A DNA stretch of 64,000 bases. Source: Streptomyces nigra (GTDB taxonomy: Bacteria > Actinomycetota > Actinomycetes > Streptomycetales > Streptomycetaceae). Position numbers and translations under genes: made by a program. The stretch is from positions 2,472,501 to 2,536,500 of the forward strand of contig NZ_CP029043.1 of NCBI RefSeq assembly GCF_003074055.1. The letters run 5' to 3'. The notes under the pieces were generated by a model. That model worked only from the letters and a program-made list of their open reading frames with translations, had not been told where the DNA came from and did not search any database. Below are positions 53,402 to 63,363 of the stretch, one piece after another; within the stretch, counting starts at the first letter, position 1, and each line of letters opens with the position of its first letter.

Positions 53402-53500
53402 CGGCCGCCGGCCCGGTCCCGCCGCGACGGCGCCCGCCGGTTTGCCCGGGCGGCCCGGACTGGCTTGGATGCCGGGGGCGACGGAGGGCGGGCGGGGACG

Positions 53501-54775
53501 GTGACTACGGTGGGCGAGCGGTCCCTGGGGCGGCGTTTCCGCTGGCTGTGGGCCGCGTACGCGGTGAGCACGTTCGGCACCCGGCTCGCCTTCGACGCGT
53601 TCGCGCTGATCGCGGTCCTCGCGCTGCACGCCGGGCCGACCGAGGTGGCGCTGCTGGCGGCATCGGGACTCGCCGTGGGCGCGGTGCTCGCGGTGCCGCT
53701 GGGCGCCTGGGTGGAGTTCCGCCCGAAGCGGCCGGTGATGGTCACGGCGGATCTGCTGCGCTGCGCGGCGCTGCTGAGCGTGCCCGTGGCGTTCGCGCTG
53801 GACGCGCTGAGCCTGGGCCAGCTGCTGGTGGTGTCGGTGGTGACCGCCGCGGCGGACATCACGTTCGGCGCGGCGAGCGGCGCGTTCCTGAAGTCCCTGC
53901 TGCCGCCGGAGGACCTGCTCGCGGCCAACGGCCGGTTCGAGGCGACGGCCTGGACGGCCACCGCGCTGGGCCCGCCGCTGGGCGGGGTGGCGATCGGGGT
54001 GTTCGGGCCGGTGGCGACGGTCCTGGCGGACGCGGCGAGCTATCTGCTGTCGGCGCTGGGGCTGCGGGCCGTGGGCGGCACGGAGAAGCGTCCGGCGCGT
54101 CCCGAAGCCGGGCGAGGACCCCGGCGGGGCGATCTGCGGGCGGGCTGGCGGTTCGTCCTCGGTGACGCGGTGCTGCGGCCGCTGTTCTTCAACACGGTCC
54201 TGGTGAACGCGCTGATCATGGTGTCGTCGCCGCTGCTGGCGGTCCTGATGCTGGGCCGGCTCGGCTTCACGCCCTGGCAGTACGGGCTCGCGTTCGCCCT
54301 GCCGTGCCTGGGCGGCCTGCTGGGCTCCCGGTTCGCGCGGCGGCTGGTCGCCCGCCACGGGCAGCGCCGGATCCTGCTGGCCTCCGGCACGCTGCGCGCC
54401 TGCTGGTCGATCGGCCTGGCCTTCGTGGGCCCTGGCACGGCCGGACTGGTCCTCGTCATGGCCGTGGAGTTCGGCCTGATCACCTGTTCCGCGGTGTTCA
54501 CCCCGGTCCTCGCCACCCAGCGCCTGGAGCGGACCCCACAGGACCGGGTGACCCGGACGCTGACGGCGTGGTCGATCACCAGCAAGACGGTGACGGCCGC
54601 CATGACCGCGCTCTGGGGCGTACTGGCGATGGCGACGGGCCCGCGGGCCGCGATCGCGGTCGCCGGTGTGCTGCTGCTGGCGACACCGCTGCTGCTGCCC
54701 TGGCGCGAGCGTGCGCGGGAGCCGCACCCCGGTGCTCAGGCGCCTGGCGCGCCGCAGCCGGACCTGCCCAGGTGA
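53501..54775 (+). CDS. MFS transporter (MFS_3/enterobactin exporter-like)
   Basis: 424 residues, about 12 hydrophobic segments, with the family start RWLWAAYAVSTFGTRLAFDA and a second-half segment LPCLGGLLGSRFARRLVARH. Such proteins export drugs or siderophores, or have unknown substrates. The start is uncertain: GTG 53501 preferred, GTG 53510 possible. No adjacent regulator. Substrate unknown. Confidence 0.82.
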   Translation: MTTVGERSLGRRFRWLWAAYAVSTFGTRLAFDAFALIAVLALHAGPTEVALLAASGLAVGAVLAVPLGAWVEFRPKRPVMVTADLLRCAALLSVPVAFALDALSLGQLLVVSVVTAAADITFGAASGAFLKSLLPPEDLLAANGRFEATAWTATALGPPLGGVAIGVFGPVATVLADAASYLLSALGLRAVGGTEKRPARPEAGRGPRRGDLRAGWRFVLGDAVLRPLFFNTVLVNALIMVSSPLLAVLMLGRLGFTPWQYGLAFALPCLGGLLGSRFARRLVARHGQRRILLASGTLRACWSIGLAFVGPGTAGLVLVMAVEFGLITCSAVFTPVLATQRLERTPQDRVTRTLTAWSITSKTVTAAMTALWGVLAMATGPRAAIAVAGVLLLATPLLLPWRERAREPHPGAQAPGAPQPDLPR

Positions 54776-54846
54776 CGAGCGGGTTTCGCCGGACGGAATC
54801 CCTTGACGCCGTCTTCCCCTCGGGCTTAGCTTCCTCCGCAGAAGAC

Positions 54847-54859
54847 AGGAAACCTTCCT
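54847..54859. promoter_or_regulatory. CsnR-type operator AGGAA-ACC-TTCCT
   Basis: A 5-3-5 dyad 87 bp upstream of csnR. In Streptomyces the ROK repressor CsnR binds an AGGAAA/TTTCCT-like palindrome upstream of its own operon and of chitosanase genes. This site fits by position and form; the full consensus was not checked. Confidence 0.5.
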
Positions 54860-54945
54860 AACAGTCTTCGCGAGGGCGTCCCGGGATGGACTTCGCCCGG
54901 AGATCACTGGGAAGCTGGGCAGCCGAGAGGCAGGTGTCGAACCCC

Positions 54946-56157
54946 ATGGCAGGAACCGCCGGTACGCCGGGCACCCCGCGCGTCCTGCGCGCCATGAACG
55001 ACCGCGCCGCGCTGGACCTCCTCCTGGAGCACGGGCCGCTGTCGCGCACCCGGATCGGCAAGCTGACCGGTCTGTCCAAGCCGACCGCCTCCCAGCTGCT
55101 GGCCCGCCTGGAGGCCGCCGGCCTCGTCCTGGCCACCGGCACCACGGAGGGCAGGCCCGGCCCCAACGCCCAGCTCTACGAGGTCGACCCGAGGGCCGGA
55201 TACGCCGCGGGCCTCGACGTCACCCCGGAGCGCATCCTCGCCGCCGTGGCCGACATCACCGGCCGCACCGTCGGGTCGTACGCCCTGCCCACCCCCGGCA
55301 GACGTCCGGCCCAGCCGGTCGTACGGCAGGTCACCGACGCCCTCGACGGGGCGGTGAAGGCGGCGGGCCTGACCCGGTCCGACGTCCACCGGCTCGTCAT
55401 CGGCACGCCCGGCGCCTTCGACCCGAACACGGGCCGGCTGCGCTACGCCTCCCATCTGCCCGGCTGGCACTCCCCCGAGCTGCTCGGCGAGCTCGCGGCG
55501 GCCCTGCCGATGCCGGTCGAGTACGAGAACGACGTCAACCTCGCGGCGGTGGCCGAGCAGCGGCTCGGCGCCGCACGCGGCCACGAGGACTTCGTCCTGC
55601 TGTGGAGCGAGGGCGGTCTCGGCGCCGCCCTGGTCCTCGGCGGCCGGCTGCACCGCGGCTGGACCGGCGGCGCGGGCGAGGTCGGCTTCCTGCCGGTGCC
55701 GGGCACCCCCCTCGTCCGCCAGGTGACCAAGGCCAACAGCGGCGGCTACCAGGAACTGGCCGGATCCCAGGCCGTCCCCCGCCTCGCCCGTGAACTCGGC
55801 GTCCCGGACATCCCGTCGGGGCCGTACGCGGAGGTGGCCGCCACCCTCGTCGAGCGGGCGGCCGCCCACCACGACGGTCCCCACCGGCAGCTCCTGGAGA
55901 CCTACGCGACCCGGCTGGCCACCGGTCTGGCCTCCCTGGTCTCCGTCCTCGACCCGGAGCTGGTCGTCCTCAGCGGCGCCTCGCTGACCGCGGGCGGGGA
56001 CACCCTGCGCACCCTCGTCCAGGACGAGCTGGAGGAACTGGCCGCCGCCAGGCCCCGGCTCGTGGTCGGCGAGGTCCGTGAACACCCCGTGCTGCGGGGC
56101 GCGCTGGAGAGCGCCCTCGCGGCCACCCGCGACGAGGTCTTCGACACCTCGCGCTGA
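54946..56157 (+). CDS. csnR: ROK-family repressor of chitosan-oligosaccharide uptake
   Basis: 403 residues. A winged helix-turn-helix (about residues 18-65; LSRTRIGKLTGLSKPTASQL) precedes the ROK domain. Unlike typical ROK kinases it lacks the CxCGxxGC zinc motif: the matching segment reads TKANSGGYQELAG. Order and neighbours (SBP, two permeases, GH4 glycosidase, BadF-type kinase) equal the csnR-csnEFGHK cluster of S. coelicolor. An AGGAA/TTCCT dyad precedes it, so autorepression released by glucosamine oligomers is likely. ATG 54946 is chosen; longer starts have no site. Confidence 0.85.
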   Translation: MAGTAGTPGTPRVLRAMNDRAALDLLLEHGPLSRTRIGKLTGLSKPTASQLLARLEAAGLVLATGTTEGRPGPNAQLYEVDPRAGYAAGLDVTPERILAAVADITGRTVGSYALPTPGRRPAQPVVRQVTDALDGAVKAAGLTRSDVHRLVIGTPGAFDPNTGRLRYASHLPGWHSPELLGELAAALPMPVEYENDVNLAAVAEQRLGAARGHEDFVLLWSEGGLGAALVLGGRLHRGWTGGAGEVGFLPVPGTPLVRQVTKANSGGYQELAGSQAVPRLARELGVPDIPSGPYAEVAATLVERAAAHHDGPHRQLLETYATRLATGLASLVSVLDPELVVLSGASLTAGGDTLRTLVQDELEELAAARPRLVVGEVREHPVLRGALESALAATRDEVFDTSR

Positions 56158-56218
56158 CCCGCGTCCCACCCACCCGCACACCCACACCCACCCCTTCCCG
56201 CCCTTGGGAGACCCCGTC

Positions 56219-57580
56219 ATGCCCGGAAAGTCCAGGAACGTCATACCCTCGATGCCCCGCCGGACCGCCGCCGCCCTCGCCGCGTCCGCCTCCCTGGCGC
56301 TGCTCGCCACGGCCTGTACGGGCTCGTCGGAGGCCGGCGCGAACGACGACCCGAACGCGCGGACCACGATCACCTTCTGGCACGGCTGGAGCGCGCCCGC
56401 CGAGGTGAAGGCGATCCAGGCGAACGTCGACGCGTTCGAGAAGGCGCACCCGAACATCACGGTGAAGGTCGTCGGCAACATCAACGACGACAAGCTCAAC
56501 CAGGCGCTGCGCGCGGGCGGTTCGAACGGCCCCGACGTGGTGTCGTCGTTCACGACCTCCAACATCGGCAAGTTCTGCTCCTCGGGCGCCTTCCTCGACC
56601 TCAAGCCCTTCATCGAGAAGTCCAAGCTGGACCTCGACAAGCTGATCCCGAAGCCGATGCTGGACTACACCCAGTTCGAGGGCACCCGCTGCGCCCTGCC
56701 CCTGCTCGGCGACGCCTACGGCCTCTACTACAACAAGGACGCCTTCGAGAAGGCCGGCATCACCGCGCCGCCGAAGACCTGGTCGGAATTCGCGAAGGTC
56801 GCCAAGAAGCTGACAGTCAGCAAGGGGGACAGCTACGAGCAGCTCGGCTTCATGCCGACGTACCACGGCTACGAGACGGTCGTGGACCACTACATGTCCC
56901 AGTGGGACCACGCCTACTTCGACCAGGACGGCAAGTCGAACATCGCCGAGGACCCCGCCTTCGCCGAGATGTTCACGTACCAGAAGAAGCTGATCGACGA
57001 CCTCGGCGGCTTCGCGAAGCTGGAGAGGTACCGCAACACCTTCGGCGACGAGTGGGGCGCCAAGCACCCGTTCCACACCGGCCAGGTGGCCATGCAGCTC
57101 GACGGCGAGTGGCGGCTGGGGATGGCGAAGGACGCCGGGGCCGACTTCGAGATCGGCACCGCGCCGATGCCCGTGGCCGACGACGAGGTGGACGAGTACG
57201 GCAAGGGCTTCCTCTCCGGCACGGTCATCGGGATCGCCCCGCGGAGCGAGAAGCAGAACGCGGCCTGGGAGCTGGTGAAGTACCTGACGACGGACACCGG
57301 GGCCGTCGTGTCCTTCGCCAACGCCATCCACAACGTGCCGTCCACCTTCGAGGCCCTGAAGTCCCCCGACCTGAAGGTGGACGCCGGGTTCAAGACGTTC
57401 CTGGACATCGCGCAGCACCCGGACTCGAACACCCCGCCCGCGTCCGTCAACGGCTCCACCTACCAGACCACGCTCCAGGACTTCGGCTACCAGTACGAGT
57501 CCGGCAAGGTGAAGGACCTGAAGGCCGGTCTGGAGAAGACCGCGCAGCAGATCGACACCGACATCGAGCAGGCGAAGTAG
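56219..57580 (+). CDS. csnE: Chitosan-oligosaccharide ABC transporter substrate-binding lipoprotein
   Basis: 453 residues. A signal peptide with lipobox LATAC (Cys near residue 38) precedes a family 1 extracellular binding domain (TITFWHGWSAPAEVKAIQAN). GGGAG 8 bp before the ATG. Sits 61 bp after csnR. By synteny it binds glucosamine oligosaccharides from chitosan. Confidence 0.86.
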   Translation: MPGKSRNVIPSMPRRTAAALAASASLALLATACTGSSEAGANDDPNARTTITFWHGWSAPAEVKAIQANVDAFEKAHPNITVKVVGNINDDKLNQALRAGGSNGPDVVSSFTTSNIGKFCSSGAFLDLKPFIEKSKLDLDKLIPKPMLDYTQFEGTRCALPLLGDAYGLYYNKDAFEKAGITAPPKTWSEFAKVAKKLTVSKGDSYEQLGFMPTYHGYETVVDHYMSQWDHAYFDQDGKSNIAEDPAFAEMFTYQKKLIDDLGGFAKLERYRNTFGDEWGAKHPFHTGQVAMQLDGEWRLGMAKDAGADFEIGTAPMPVADDEVDEYGKGFLSGTVIGIAPRSEKQNAAWELVKYLTTDTGAVVSFANAIHNVPSTFEALKSPDLKVDAGFKTFLDIAQHPDSNTPPASVNGSTYQTTLQDFGYQYESGKVKDLKAGLEKTAQQIDTDIEQAK

Positions 57581-57586
57581 CCTCCG

Positions 57587-58528
57587 ATGGCGACGCACAC
57601 ACTCCGCGCGAAGCGCCGCAGGTCGGCGCTTCGGACGGTGGCCTTCCTGTCACCGTGGCTCATCGGGTTCGGTGTCTTCTTCGCCTATCCGCTGGTGTCC
57701 ACCGGCTACTTCTCCCTCATGAAGTACGACGGCTTCGGCACCCCCGTCTTCCGCGGCCTGGACAACTGGCTCTACGTCTTCCAGGACTACCCGCTGTTCT
57801 GGCCGGCGCTGCGCAACACGCTGTGGCTCGTGCTGGTGATGGTGACCTGCCGGGTGGTGTTCGGGCTGGGCGTCGGACTGCTCATCACGAAGATCAGGAC
57901 GGGGACGGGTGTCTTCCGCACCCTGTTCTATCTGCCCTACCTCGCCCCGCCGGTCGCCGCGACGCTCGCCTTCGTCTTCCTGCTCAACCCCGGCACCGGA
58001 CCCGTCAACTCCGTGCTCGACGGGCTCGGTCTGCCCACGCCCGGCTGGTTCACCGACCCCGCATGGTCCAAGCCCGCCCTCACCGCGCTCGCGCTCTGGG
58101 GGGTGGGCGACGTCATGGTCATCTTCATGGCCGCCCTGCTGGACGTGCCGAAGGAGCAGTACGAGGCCGCCGAACTCGACGGCGCCTCGGCCTGGCAGCG
58201 GTTCCGCTATGTCACCCTGCCGAACATCTCGCCGATCGTGATGTTCGCCGTCGTCACGGGCGTCATCCAGACCATGCAGTACTACACACAGCCGCTGGTC
58301 GCCGGGAAGGTCGCCTCCGGCATCATCGGCGGCTCCGGCCAGCAGTTCGAGCCGGGCTACCCCGACAAGTCGACGCTGACCCTCCCCCAGCTCGTCTACA
58401 ACCTCGGCTTCCAGCGCTTCGACTACGGCTCCGCCTGTGTGGTCGCGCTCGTCCTGTTCGCCCTCGCCATGGCGTTCACCGCGCTGCTGATGCGGCGCCG
58501 GGGCGGACTCGTCCAGGCAGGTGACTGA
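57587..58528 (+). CDS. csnF: Chitosan-oligosaccharide ABC transporter permease
   Basis: 313 residues, MalF-type permease with six transmembrane segments, starting FLSPWLIGFGVFFAYPLVST. The EAA loop is YEAAELDGASAWQRFRYVTL. It starts 6 bp after csnE and ends 2 bp before csnG. No ATPase gene is in the cluster, so a shared MsiK-type ATPase elsewhere on the chromosome probably drives it. Confidence 0.86.
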   Translation: MATHTLRAKRRRSALRTVAFLSPWLIGFGVFFAYPLVSTGYFSLMKYDGFGTPVFRGLDNWLYVFQDYPLFWPALRNTLWLVLVMVTCRVVFGLGVGLLITKIRTGTGVFRTLFYLPYLAPPVAATLAFVFLLNPGTGPVNSVLDGLGLPTPGWFTDPAWSKPALTALALWGVGDVMVIFMAALLDVPKEQYEAAELDGASAWQRFRYVTLPNISPIVMFAVVTGVIQTMQYYTQPLVAGKVASGIIGGSGQQFEPGYPDKSTLTLPQLVYNLGFQRFDYGSACVVALVLFALAMAFTALLMRRRGGLVQAGD

Positions 58529-58530
58529 CC

Positions 58531-59421
58531 ATGACCCAGGTGCTGGAGCGGCCCGTGGACACGGGCGCCCCGACCGTCGCCGAACGCACCGCCCGCCGCA
58601 GGGCGGTGCTGGAGTGGATCGCCGTGCACTCCCTGGGCGTCGCAGCCGCCCTGTTCTTCACACTGCCCTTCGTGTTCGTCGTGCTGACCTCGCTGATGAG
58701 CGACCAGCAGGCCCTGACCCGGGACCTGATTCCCCGGACCTGGGAGTGGGGCAACTACGCCCAGGTGTTCGACACCCCCGGCTTTCTGACCTGGTGGCGC
58801 AACACACTGCTCTACGCCGGCCTGGGCACGGTCCTCACCGTGGTGTCGTCCGTGCCGGTCGCGTACGCGCTCGCCAAGTTCCGCTTCCGGGGCCGGAATC
58901 TGACGCTCATGCTGGTCATCTCGATGATGATGCTGCCGCCACAGGTCGTCATCATCCCCATGTACCTGTTCTGGGCGAAGCAGCTGGACCTGTCGGGCAC
59001 CCTGTGGCCGCTGATCATCCCGATGGCGTTCGGCGACGCCTTCTCGATCTTCCTGCTGCGCCAGTTCCTCACCACCAGCCCCGACGAGTACCTGGACGCG
59101 GCCAGGGTCGACGGCTGCGGCGAACTGCGCACACTGCTGCGGGTGGTGCTGCCCATGGCGAAACCGGGTATCGCCGCTGTGGCCCTGTTCCAGTTCTTCT
59201 ACGCCTGGAACGACTACTTCGGGCCGCAGATCTACGCGTCCGAGAACCCGGGCGCGTGGACCCTGTCGTACGGACTGGAGTCGTTCAAGGGGGCGCACCA
59301 CACCGACTGGAATCTGACGATGGCCGCGACCGTGCTGGTCATGGCCCCCGTGATCCTCGTGTTCTTCTTCGCCCAGAAAGCGTTCGTAGAGGGCGTCACG
59401 CTCACCGGAGTAAAGGGCTGA
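58531..59421 (+). CDS. csnG: Chitosan-oligosaccharide ABC transporter permease
   Basis: 296 residues, MalG-type permease. The EAA loop is YLDAARVDGCGELRTLLRVVL, and the C-terminal helices include VLVMAPVILVFFFAQKAF. Partner of csnF; 2-bp gap upstream, 7-bp gap downstream. Confidence 0.86.
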   Translation: MTQVLERPVDTGAPTVAERTARRRAVLEWIAVHSLGVAAALFFTLPFVFVVLTSLMSDQQALTRDLIPRTWEWGNYAQVFDTPGFLTWWRNTLLYAGLGTVLTVVSSVPVAYALAKFRFRGRNLTLMLVISMMMLPPQVVIIPMYLFWAKQLDLSGTLWPLIIPMAFGDAFSIFLLRQFLTTSPDEYLDAARVDGCGELRTLLRVVLPMAKPGIAAVALFQFFYAWNDYFGPQIYASENPGAWTLSYGLESFKGAHHTDWNLTMAATVLVMAPVILVFFFAQKAFVEGVTLTGVKG

Positions 59422-59428
59422 ATCTCAA

Positions 59429-60694
59429 GTGAAACTCACCGTGGTCGGCGGAGGCTCGACCTACACGCCGGAACTCGTCGACGGCTTCGCGCGCCTCCGC
59501 GACACCCTGCCCATCGAGGAACTGGTCCTCACCGACCCGGCGACGGACCGTCTGGAGCTGGTCGGCGGCCTCGCCCGCCGGATCTTCGCCCGCCAGGCCC
59601 ACGACGGGCGGATCACCACGACGACCGACCTGGACGCGGCCGTCGACGGCGCCGACGCCGTCCTGCTGCAGTTGCGCGTCGGCGGCCAGGCGGCCAGGCA
59701 GCAGGACGAGACGTGGCCCCTGGAGTGCGGCTGCGTCGGCCAGGAGACCACGGGCGCCGGCGGCCTCGCGAAGGCCCTGCGGACCGTGCCGGTCGTCCTG
59801 GACATCGCCGAGCGGGTCCGGCGCGCCAACCCGGGCGCCTGGATCATCGACTTCACCAACCCGGTCGGCATCGTCACCCGCGCCCTGCTCCAGGAGGGGC
59901 ACCGGGCGGTCGGCCTGTGCAACGTGGCGATCGGCTTCCAGCGCAAGTTCGCCGCCCTGCTCGGCGTCCGCCCCGCCGAGGTCCACCTCGACCACGTGGG
60001 CCTCAACCACCTCACCTGGGAGACCGGGGTGCGCCTGGGCGGCCCCGAGGGCGCGGACGTCCTGCCGAAGCTGCTCGCCGAGCACGGCGACGCCCTCGCC
60101 GGCGACCTGCGTCTGCCCCGCGTCCTGCTGGACCGGCTGGGCGTGGTCCCGTCGTACTACCTGCGCTACTTCTACGCCCACGACGAGGTCGTACGGGAGA
60201 TGCGCACCAAGCCGTCCCGCGCAGCCGAGGTCGCCGAGATGGAACGGCAACTGCTCGCGCTGTACGCCGACCCGGCGCTCGACGAGAAGCCGGAGCTGTT
60301 GTCCAAGCGGGGCGGGGCGTACTACTCGGAGGCGGCCGTCGATCTCGCGGCGGCCCTGCTGACCGGCGCCGGCAGCCCCTTCCAGGTGGTGAACACCCTG
60401 AACCGGGGCACGCTGCCCTTCCTCCCCGACGACGCGGTGATCGAGGTGCAGGCGGCCGTCGGGCGGGACGGCGCCGCCCCGCTGCCCGTCCCCCATGTCG
60501 ACCCGCTGTACGCGGGCCTGATGGCCCAGGTGACGGCGTACGAGGACCTGGCGCTCGGGGCGGCCCTGCACGGCGGCCGCGACCGGGTGTTCCGGGCGCT
60601 CCTCGCCCACCCCCTCGTCGGCCAGTTCGAGTACGCCGAGAAGCTCACCGACGAGCTGATCGCACACAACCGGGAGCATCTCGCGTGGGCATGA
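59429..60694 (+). CDS. csnH: Family 4 glycoside hydrolase (NAD-dependent)
   Basis: 421 residues. The GH4 NAD-binding start is VVGGGSTYTPELVDGFARL. Internal metal and substrate motifs include CNVAIGFQRK and the HVGLNHLTW region with the Cys/His metal ligands. GH4 enzymes act by oxidation-reduction with NAD and Mn2+. Here it probably cleaves phosphorylated glucosamine oligosaccharides inside the cell. The start is GTG 59429, and its stop overlaps the kinase start (ATGA). Confidence 0.85.
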   Translation: MKLTVVGGGSTYTPELVDGFARLRDTLPIEELVLTDPATDRLELVGGLARRIFARQAHDGRITTTTDLDAAVDGADAVLLQLRVGGQAARQQDETWPLECGCVGQETTGAGGLAKALRTVPVVLDIAERVRRANPGAWIIDFTNPVGIVTRALLQEGHRAVGLCNVAIGFQRKFAALLGVRPAEVHLDHVGLNHLTWETGVRLGGPEGADVLPKLLAEHGDALAGDLRLPRVLLDRLGVVPSYYLRYFYAHDEVVREMRTKPSRAAEVAEMERQLLALYADPALDEKPELLSKRGGAYYSEAAVDLAAALLTGAGSPFQVVNTLNRGTLPFLPDDAVIEVQAAVGRDGAAPLPVPHVDPLYAGLMAQVTAYEDLALGAALHGGRDRVFRALLAHPLVGQFEYAEKLTDELIAHNREHLAWA

Positions 60695-61656
60695 CCGCAC
60701 GTGTCCTCGCCGTAGACGCGGGCAACAGCAAGACCGACGTGGCGGTCGTGGCCGCCGACGGCACCGTCCTGGCCACGGCCCGAGCGGGAGGCTTCCGGCC
60801 GCCCGCCGTGGGCGTCGAGGAGGCGATGGACACGCTCGCCGGGGCCGTTCGGGAGGCGTTCACGGCCGCCGGCGTGACCTCCGCCGACCATGTCTCGGCG
60901 TGCCTGGCCAACGCCGACCTGCCGGTGGAGGAGGAGACCCTGGCGGCCGCGCTGCACGCGCGCGCGTGGGGCACACGCGTCGAGGTCCGCAACGACACCT
61001 TCGCGATCCTGCGCGCCGGAGTCGCCGAGCCCCGCGGGGTGGCCGTCGTCTGCGGTGCCGGCATCAACTGCGTGGGCATGCGCCCCGACGGGCGCACCGC
61101 CCGCTTCCCCGCGCTCGGCCGGGTCTCCGGGGACTGGGGCGGGGGCGGGGGCCTCGCGGAGGAGGCCCTGTGGCACGCGGCGCGGGCGGAGGACGGGCGG
61201 GGCGCGCCGACCGCCCTCGCCGAGTCGCTGCCCGCGCACTTCGGGCTGCCCTCGATGTACGCGCTGATCGAGGCCCTGCACCTGGGGCACCTCGCGGAGG
61301 GCCGCCGGCACGAACTGGTCCCGGTGCTGTTCGCGACCGCGGCGGCCGGCGATCCGGTGGCGCGCTCCCTGGTCGACCGGCAGGCCGACGAGGTGGCCAC
61401 CATGGCGACGGTCGCCCTGACCCGGCTGGGGCTGCTGGAGGAGGAGACGCCGGTCCTGCTCGGGGGCAGCGTCCTGGCGGCCCGCCATCCCCAGTTGGAC
61501 GACGGCGTACGGGACCTGCTGGCGGTGCGCGCCCCCAAGGCCGTACCGCGGGTGGTGGCCGCGCGCCCGGTGCTGGGCGCGGCGCTGCTGGGGCTGGACG
61601 CGGTGGGCGCCCCGGAGGAGGCGCACGCCCGGCTGCGGCGGCATTTCGAGCCGTAG
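60691..61656 (+). CDS. csnK: BadF/BadG-type sugar kinase (N-acetylglucosamine kinase-like)
   Basis: 321 residues. The ATPase fold has VLAVDAGNSKTDVAVVAADG (phosphate 1), VVCGAGINCVG and VSGDWGGGGGLAEEAL. The BcrAD_BadFG family includes eukaryotic N-acetylglucosamine kinase. In this operon it is expected to phosphorylate glucosamine or its oligomers. The start ATG 60691 overlaps the csnH stop; GTG 60685 is possible. No clear terminator follows. Confidence 0.83.
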   Translation: MTARVLAVDAGNSKTDVAVVAADGTVLATARAGGFRPPAVGVEEAMDTLAGAVREAFTAAGVTSADHVSACLANADLPVEEETLAAALHARAWGTRVEVRNDTFAILRAGVAEPRGVAVVCGAGINCVGMRPDGRTARFPALGRVSGDWGGGGGLAEEALWHAARAEDGRGAPTALAESLPAHFGLPSMYALIEALHLGHLAEGRRHELVPVLFATAAAGDPVARSLVDRQADEVATMATVALTRLGLLEEETPVLLGGSVLAARHPQLDDGVRDLLAVRAPKAVPRVVAARPVLGAALLGLDAVGAPEEAHARLRRHFEP

Positions 61657-61876
61657 GTCATGTCCGCCGCGTTTCGCCCGTGTTCAGGGGTGACCAGGTG
61701 GAACCGAACCGATTCCCACGGCGTTCTCATGGGCAGGGGGTGGTGCGGGGGCGTGTCCGGCGGTGCCGGGTGCCGGACGGCCGCCGTGACCGGACCAGGA
61801 TCGGGTGAAGGCCGGTGCGGACGCCGGTGCGGACGGCGATACTGGCCCGCGACGGATGGCCATGGGGGAGGTCGGC

Positions 61877-63349
61877 ATGACAGGGACACCGGGCGGCAGC
61901 GCGCCGCCACCACCGAGCCGGGACCCGGTCCAGGCTGCGCCGACGCTGCCGTCCCTGCCGCCCCAACCCGGGCCGCCCGCACCGGAGTCGGCGCCCGCCT
62001 CCGCCGCCCCGCCGCCGGTGCCGCGGCCCCGCCGCACCGCGTTCGCGGAGGGCTTCGACCAGCTCAGGGCGACCGCCACGACCGAGCCGGGCCGGCTGCG
62101 GATCCTCGGTGCCGTCCTCGCGCTGCTCGTCGTCGCGTTCGGCTCGGTCGCCGCCTGGCAGATGACGGAGCGTACGGCCGCCGCCGACGACGTCCTGCAC
62201 CGCAGCCAGCCGCTCAGCTCCGACGCGGCCGACATCTACCGCTCCCTGGCCGACGCCAACACGGCGGCGGCCAGCGGCTATCTCGCGGGCCTGCACGAGA
62301 AGCCGGCGATGCGCGCGGGCTACGAGAAGGACATCCGCACGGCCGCCGCCAAGCTCGTCACCGCCGCCGCCAACTCCGAGCCGGGCTCCCCCTCCGCCCG
62401 GACGATCGCCTCGCTGAGCCGGCTGCTGCCCGAGTACAAGGGCCTGGTCGAGACCGCGCGGGCCAACAACCGGCAGGGCTACCCGGTCGGCGGCGCCTAT
62501 CTGCGGGCCGCCAACGAGATGATGCAGCAGCGGATGCTGCCGGCCGCCGAGAAGCTGTACCGCACGGAGAACCGCCGTCTGGGCGCCGACTACGCCGACG
62601 CCCGGTCCTTCCCGTGGGCCTCGCTCGGCCTCGGCGTCCTCGCGCTGGCCGCCCTGCTGTGGGCCCAGCACCGCACCTACCGGCGCACCAACCGCGTCCT
62701 CAACCACGGCCTCGTCACCGCCACGGCCGCCGCCACGATCGCCCTGCTGTGGCTCACGGTCAGCCACACCGTGGCCCGCGCAGGCCTGGACGACTCCCAT
62801 GAGCACGGCGTGCGCTCCCTGACGGTGCTCCACGAGGCCCGGATCGCCTCCCTGACCGCCCGCAGCGACGAGAACCTCACCCTGGTCCGCCGCGGCGCCG
62901 ACACCCGCGCCCTGGACGACGGCACCGTCGTCGACACCTACGAGTGGGGCTACGACCGGCAGATCGACGCCCTGCGCACGGCGCTCGCGCGGGCCGCCGA
63001 CCTCGCCGACGACAAGGCGGGTGCCGAGCCCGTACGGGACGCGAACGGCTTCATGAAGGTCTGGAAGCAGCGCCACGACCTCGCCCGCGCCGACAACGAC
63101 TCCGGGAACTACCAGGCGGCCCGCGACCGGGTCATCGGCACCGCGAAGGACCCGACGAGCGTCTGCTTCGACAACGTCGACAAGGCGCTGGCGGCCGCGC
63201 TCACCCATGAGCAGGGCGAGTTCCGGCGGGCCGCGGGCGGCGGCCTCGACGCGCTGACCGGCGTCCCCGCGGGCGCCGCCGTCCTCGCGGTGCTGGGCGC
63301 GGCGGGCGCGGTCCTCGGCATCGGCCGCAGGCTGTCGGAGTACCGGTGA
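61877..63349 (+). CDS. glnX: Four-pass membrane sensor partner, GlnX-like
   Basis: 490 residues. A Pro-rich cytoplasmic start is followed by four transmembrane helices: LGAVLALLVVAFGSVAAW, WASLGLGVLALAALLW, LVTATAAATIALLWLTVS and PAGAAVLAVLGAAGAVLG. Two alpha-helical extracytoplasmic loops of about 130 residues lie between 1-2 and 3-4. It lies 14 bp upstream of a binding-protein gene, exactly the glnX-glnH order that precedes pknG in mycobacteria, where GlnH-GlnX transmits external Asp/Glu levels to the kinase PknG. ATG 61877 follows GGGGGAG. Assignment rests on topology and gene order. Confidence 0.7.
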   Translation: MTGTPGGSAPPPPSRDPVQAAPTLPSLPPQPGPPAPESAPASAAPPPVPRPRRTAFAEGFDQLRATATTEPGRLRILGAVLALLVVAFGSVAAWQMTERTAAADDVLHRSQPLSSDAADIYRSLADANTAAASGYLAGLHEKPAMRAGYEKDIRTAAAKLVTAAANSEPGSPSARTIASLSRLLPEYKGLVETARANNRQGYPVGGAYLRAANEMMQQRMLPAAEKLYRTENRRLGADYADARSFPWASLGLGVLALAALLWAQHRTYRRTNRVLNHGLVTATAAATIALLWLTVSHTVARAGLDDSHEHGVRSLTVLHEARIASLTARSDENLTLVRRGADTRALDDGTVVDTYEWGYDRQIDALRTALARAADLADDKAGAEPVRDANGFMKVWKQRHDLARADNDSGNYQAARDRVIGTAKDPTSVCFDNVDKALAAALTHEQGEFRRAAGGGLDALTGVPAGAAVLAVLGAAGAVLGIGRRLSEYR

Positions 63350-63363
63350 GAGGGGGCAGGACG

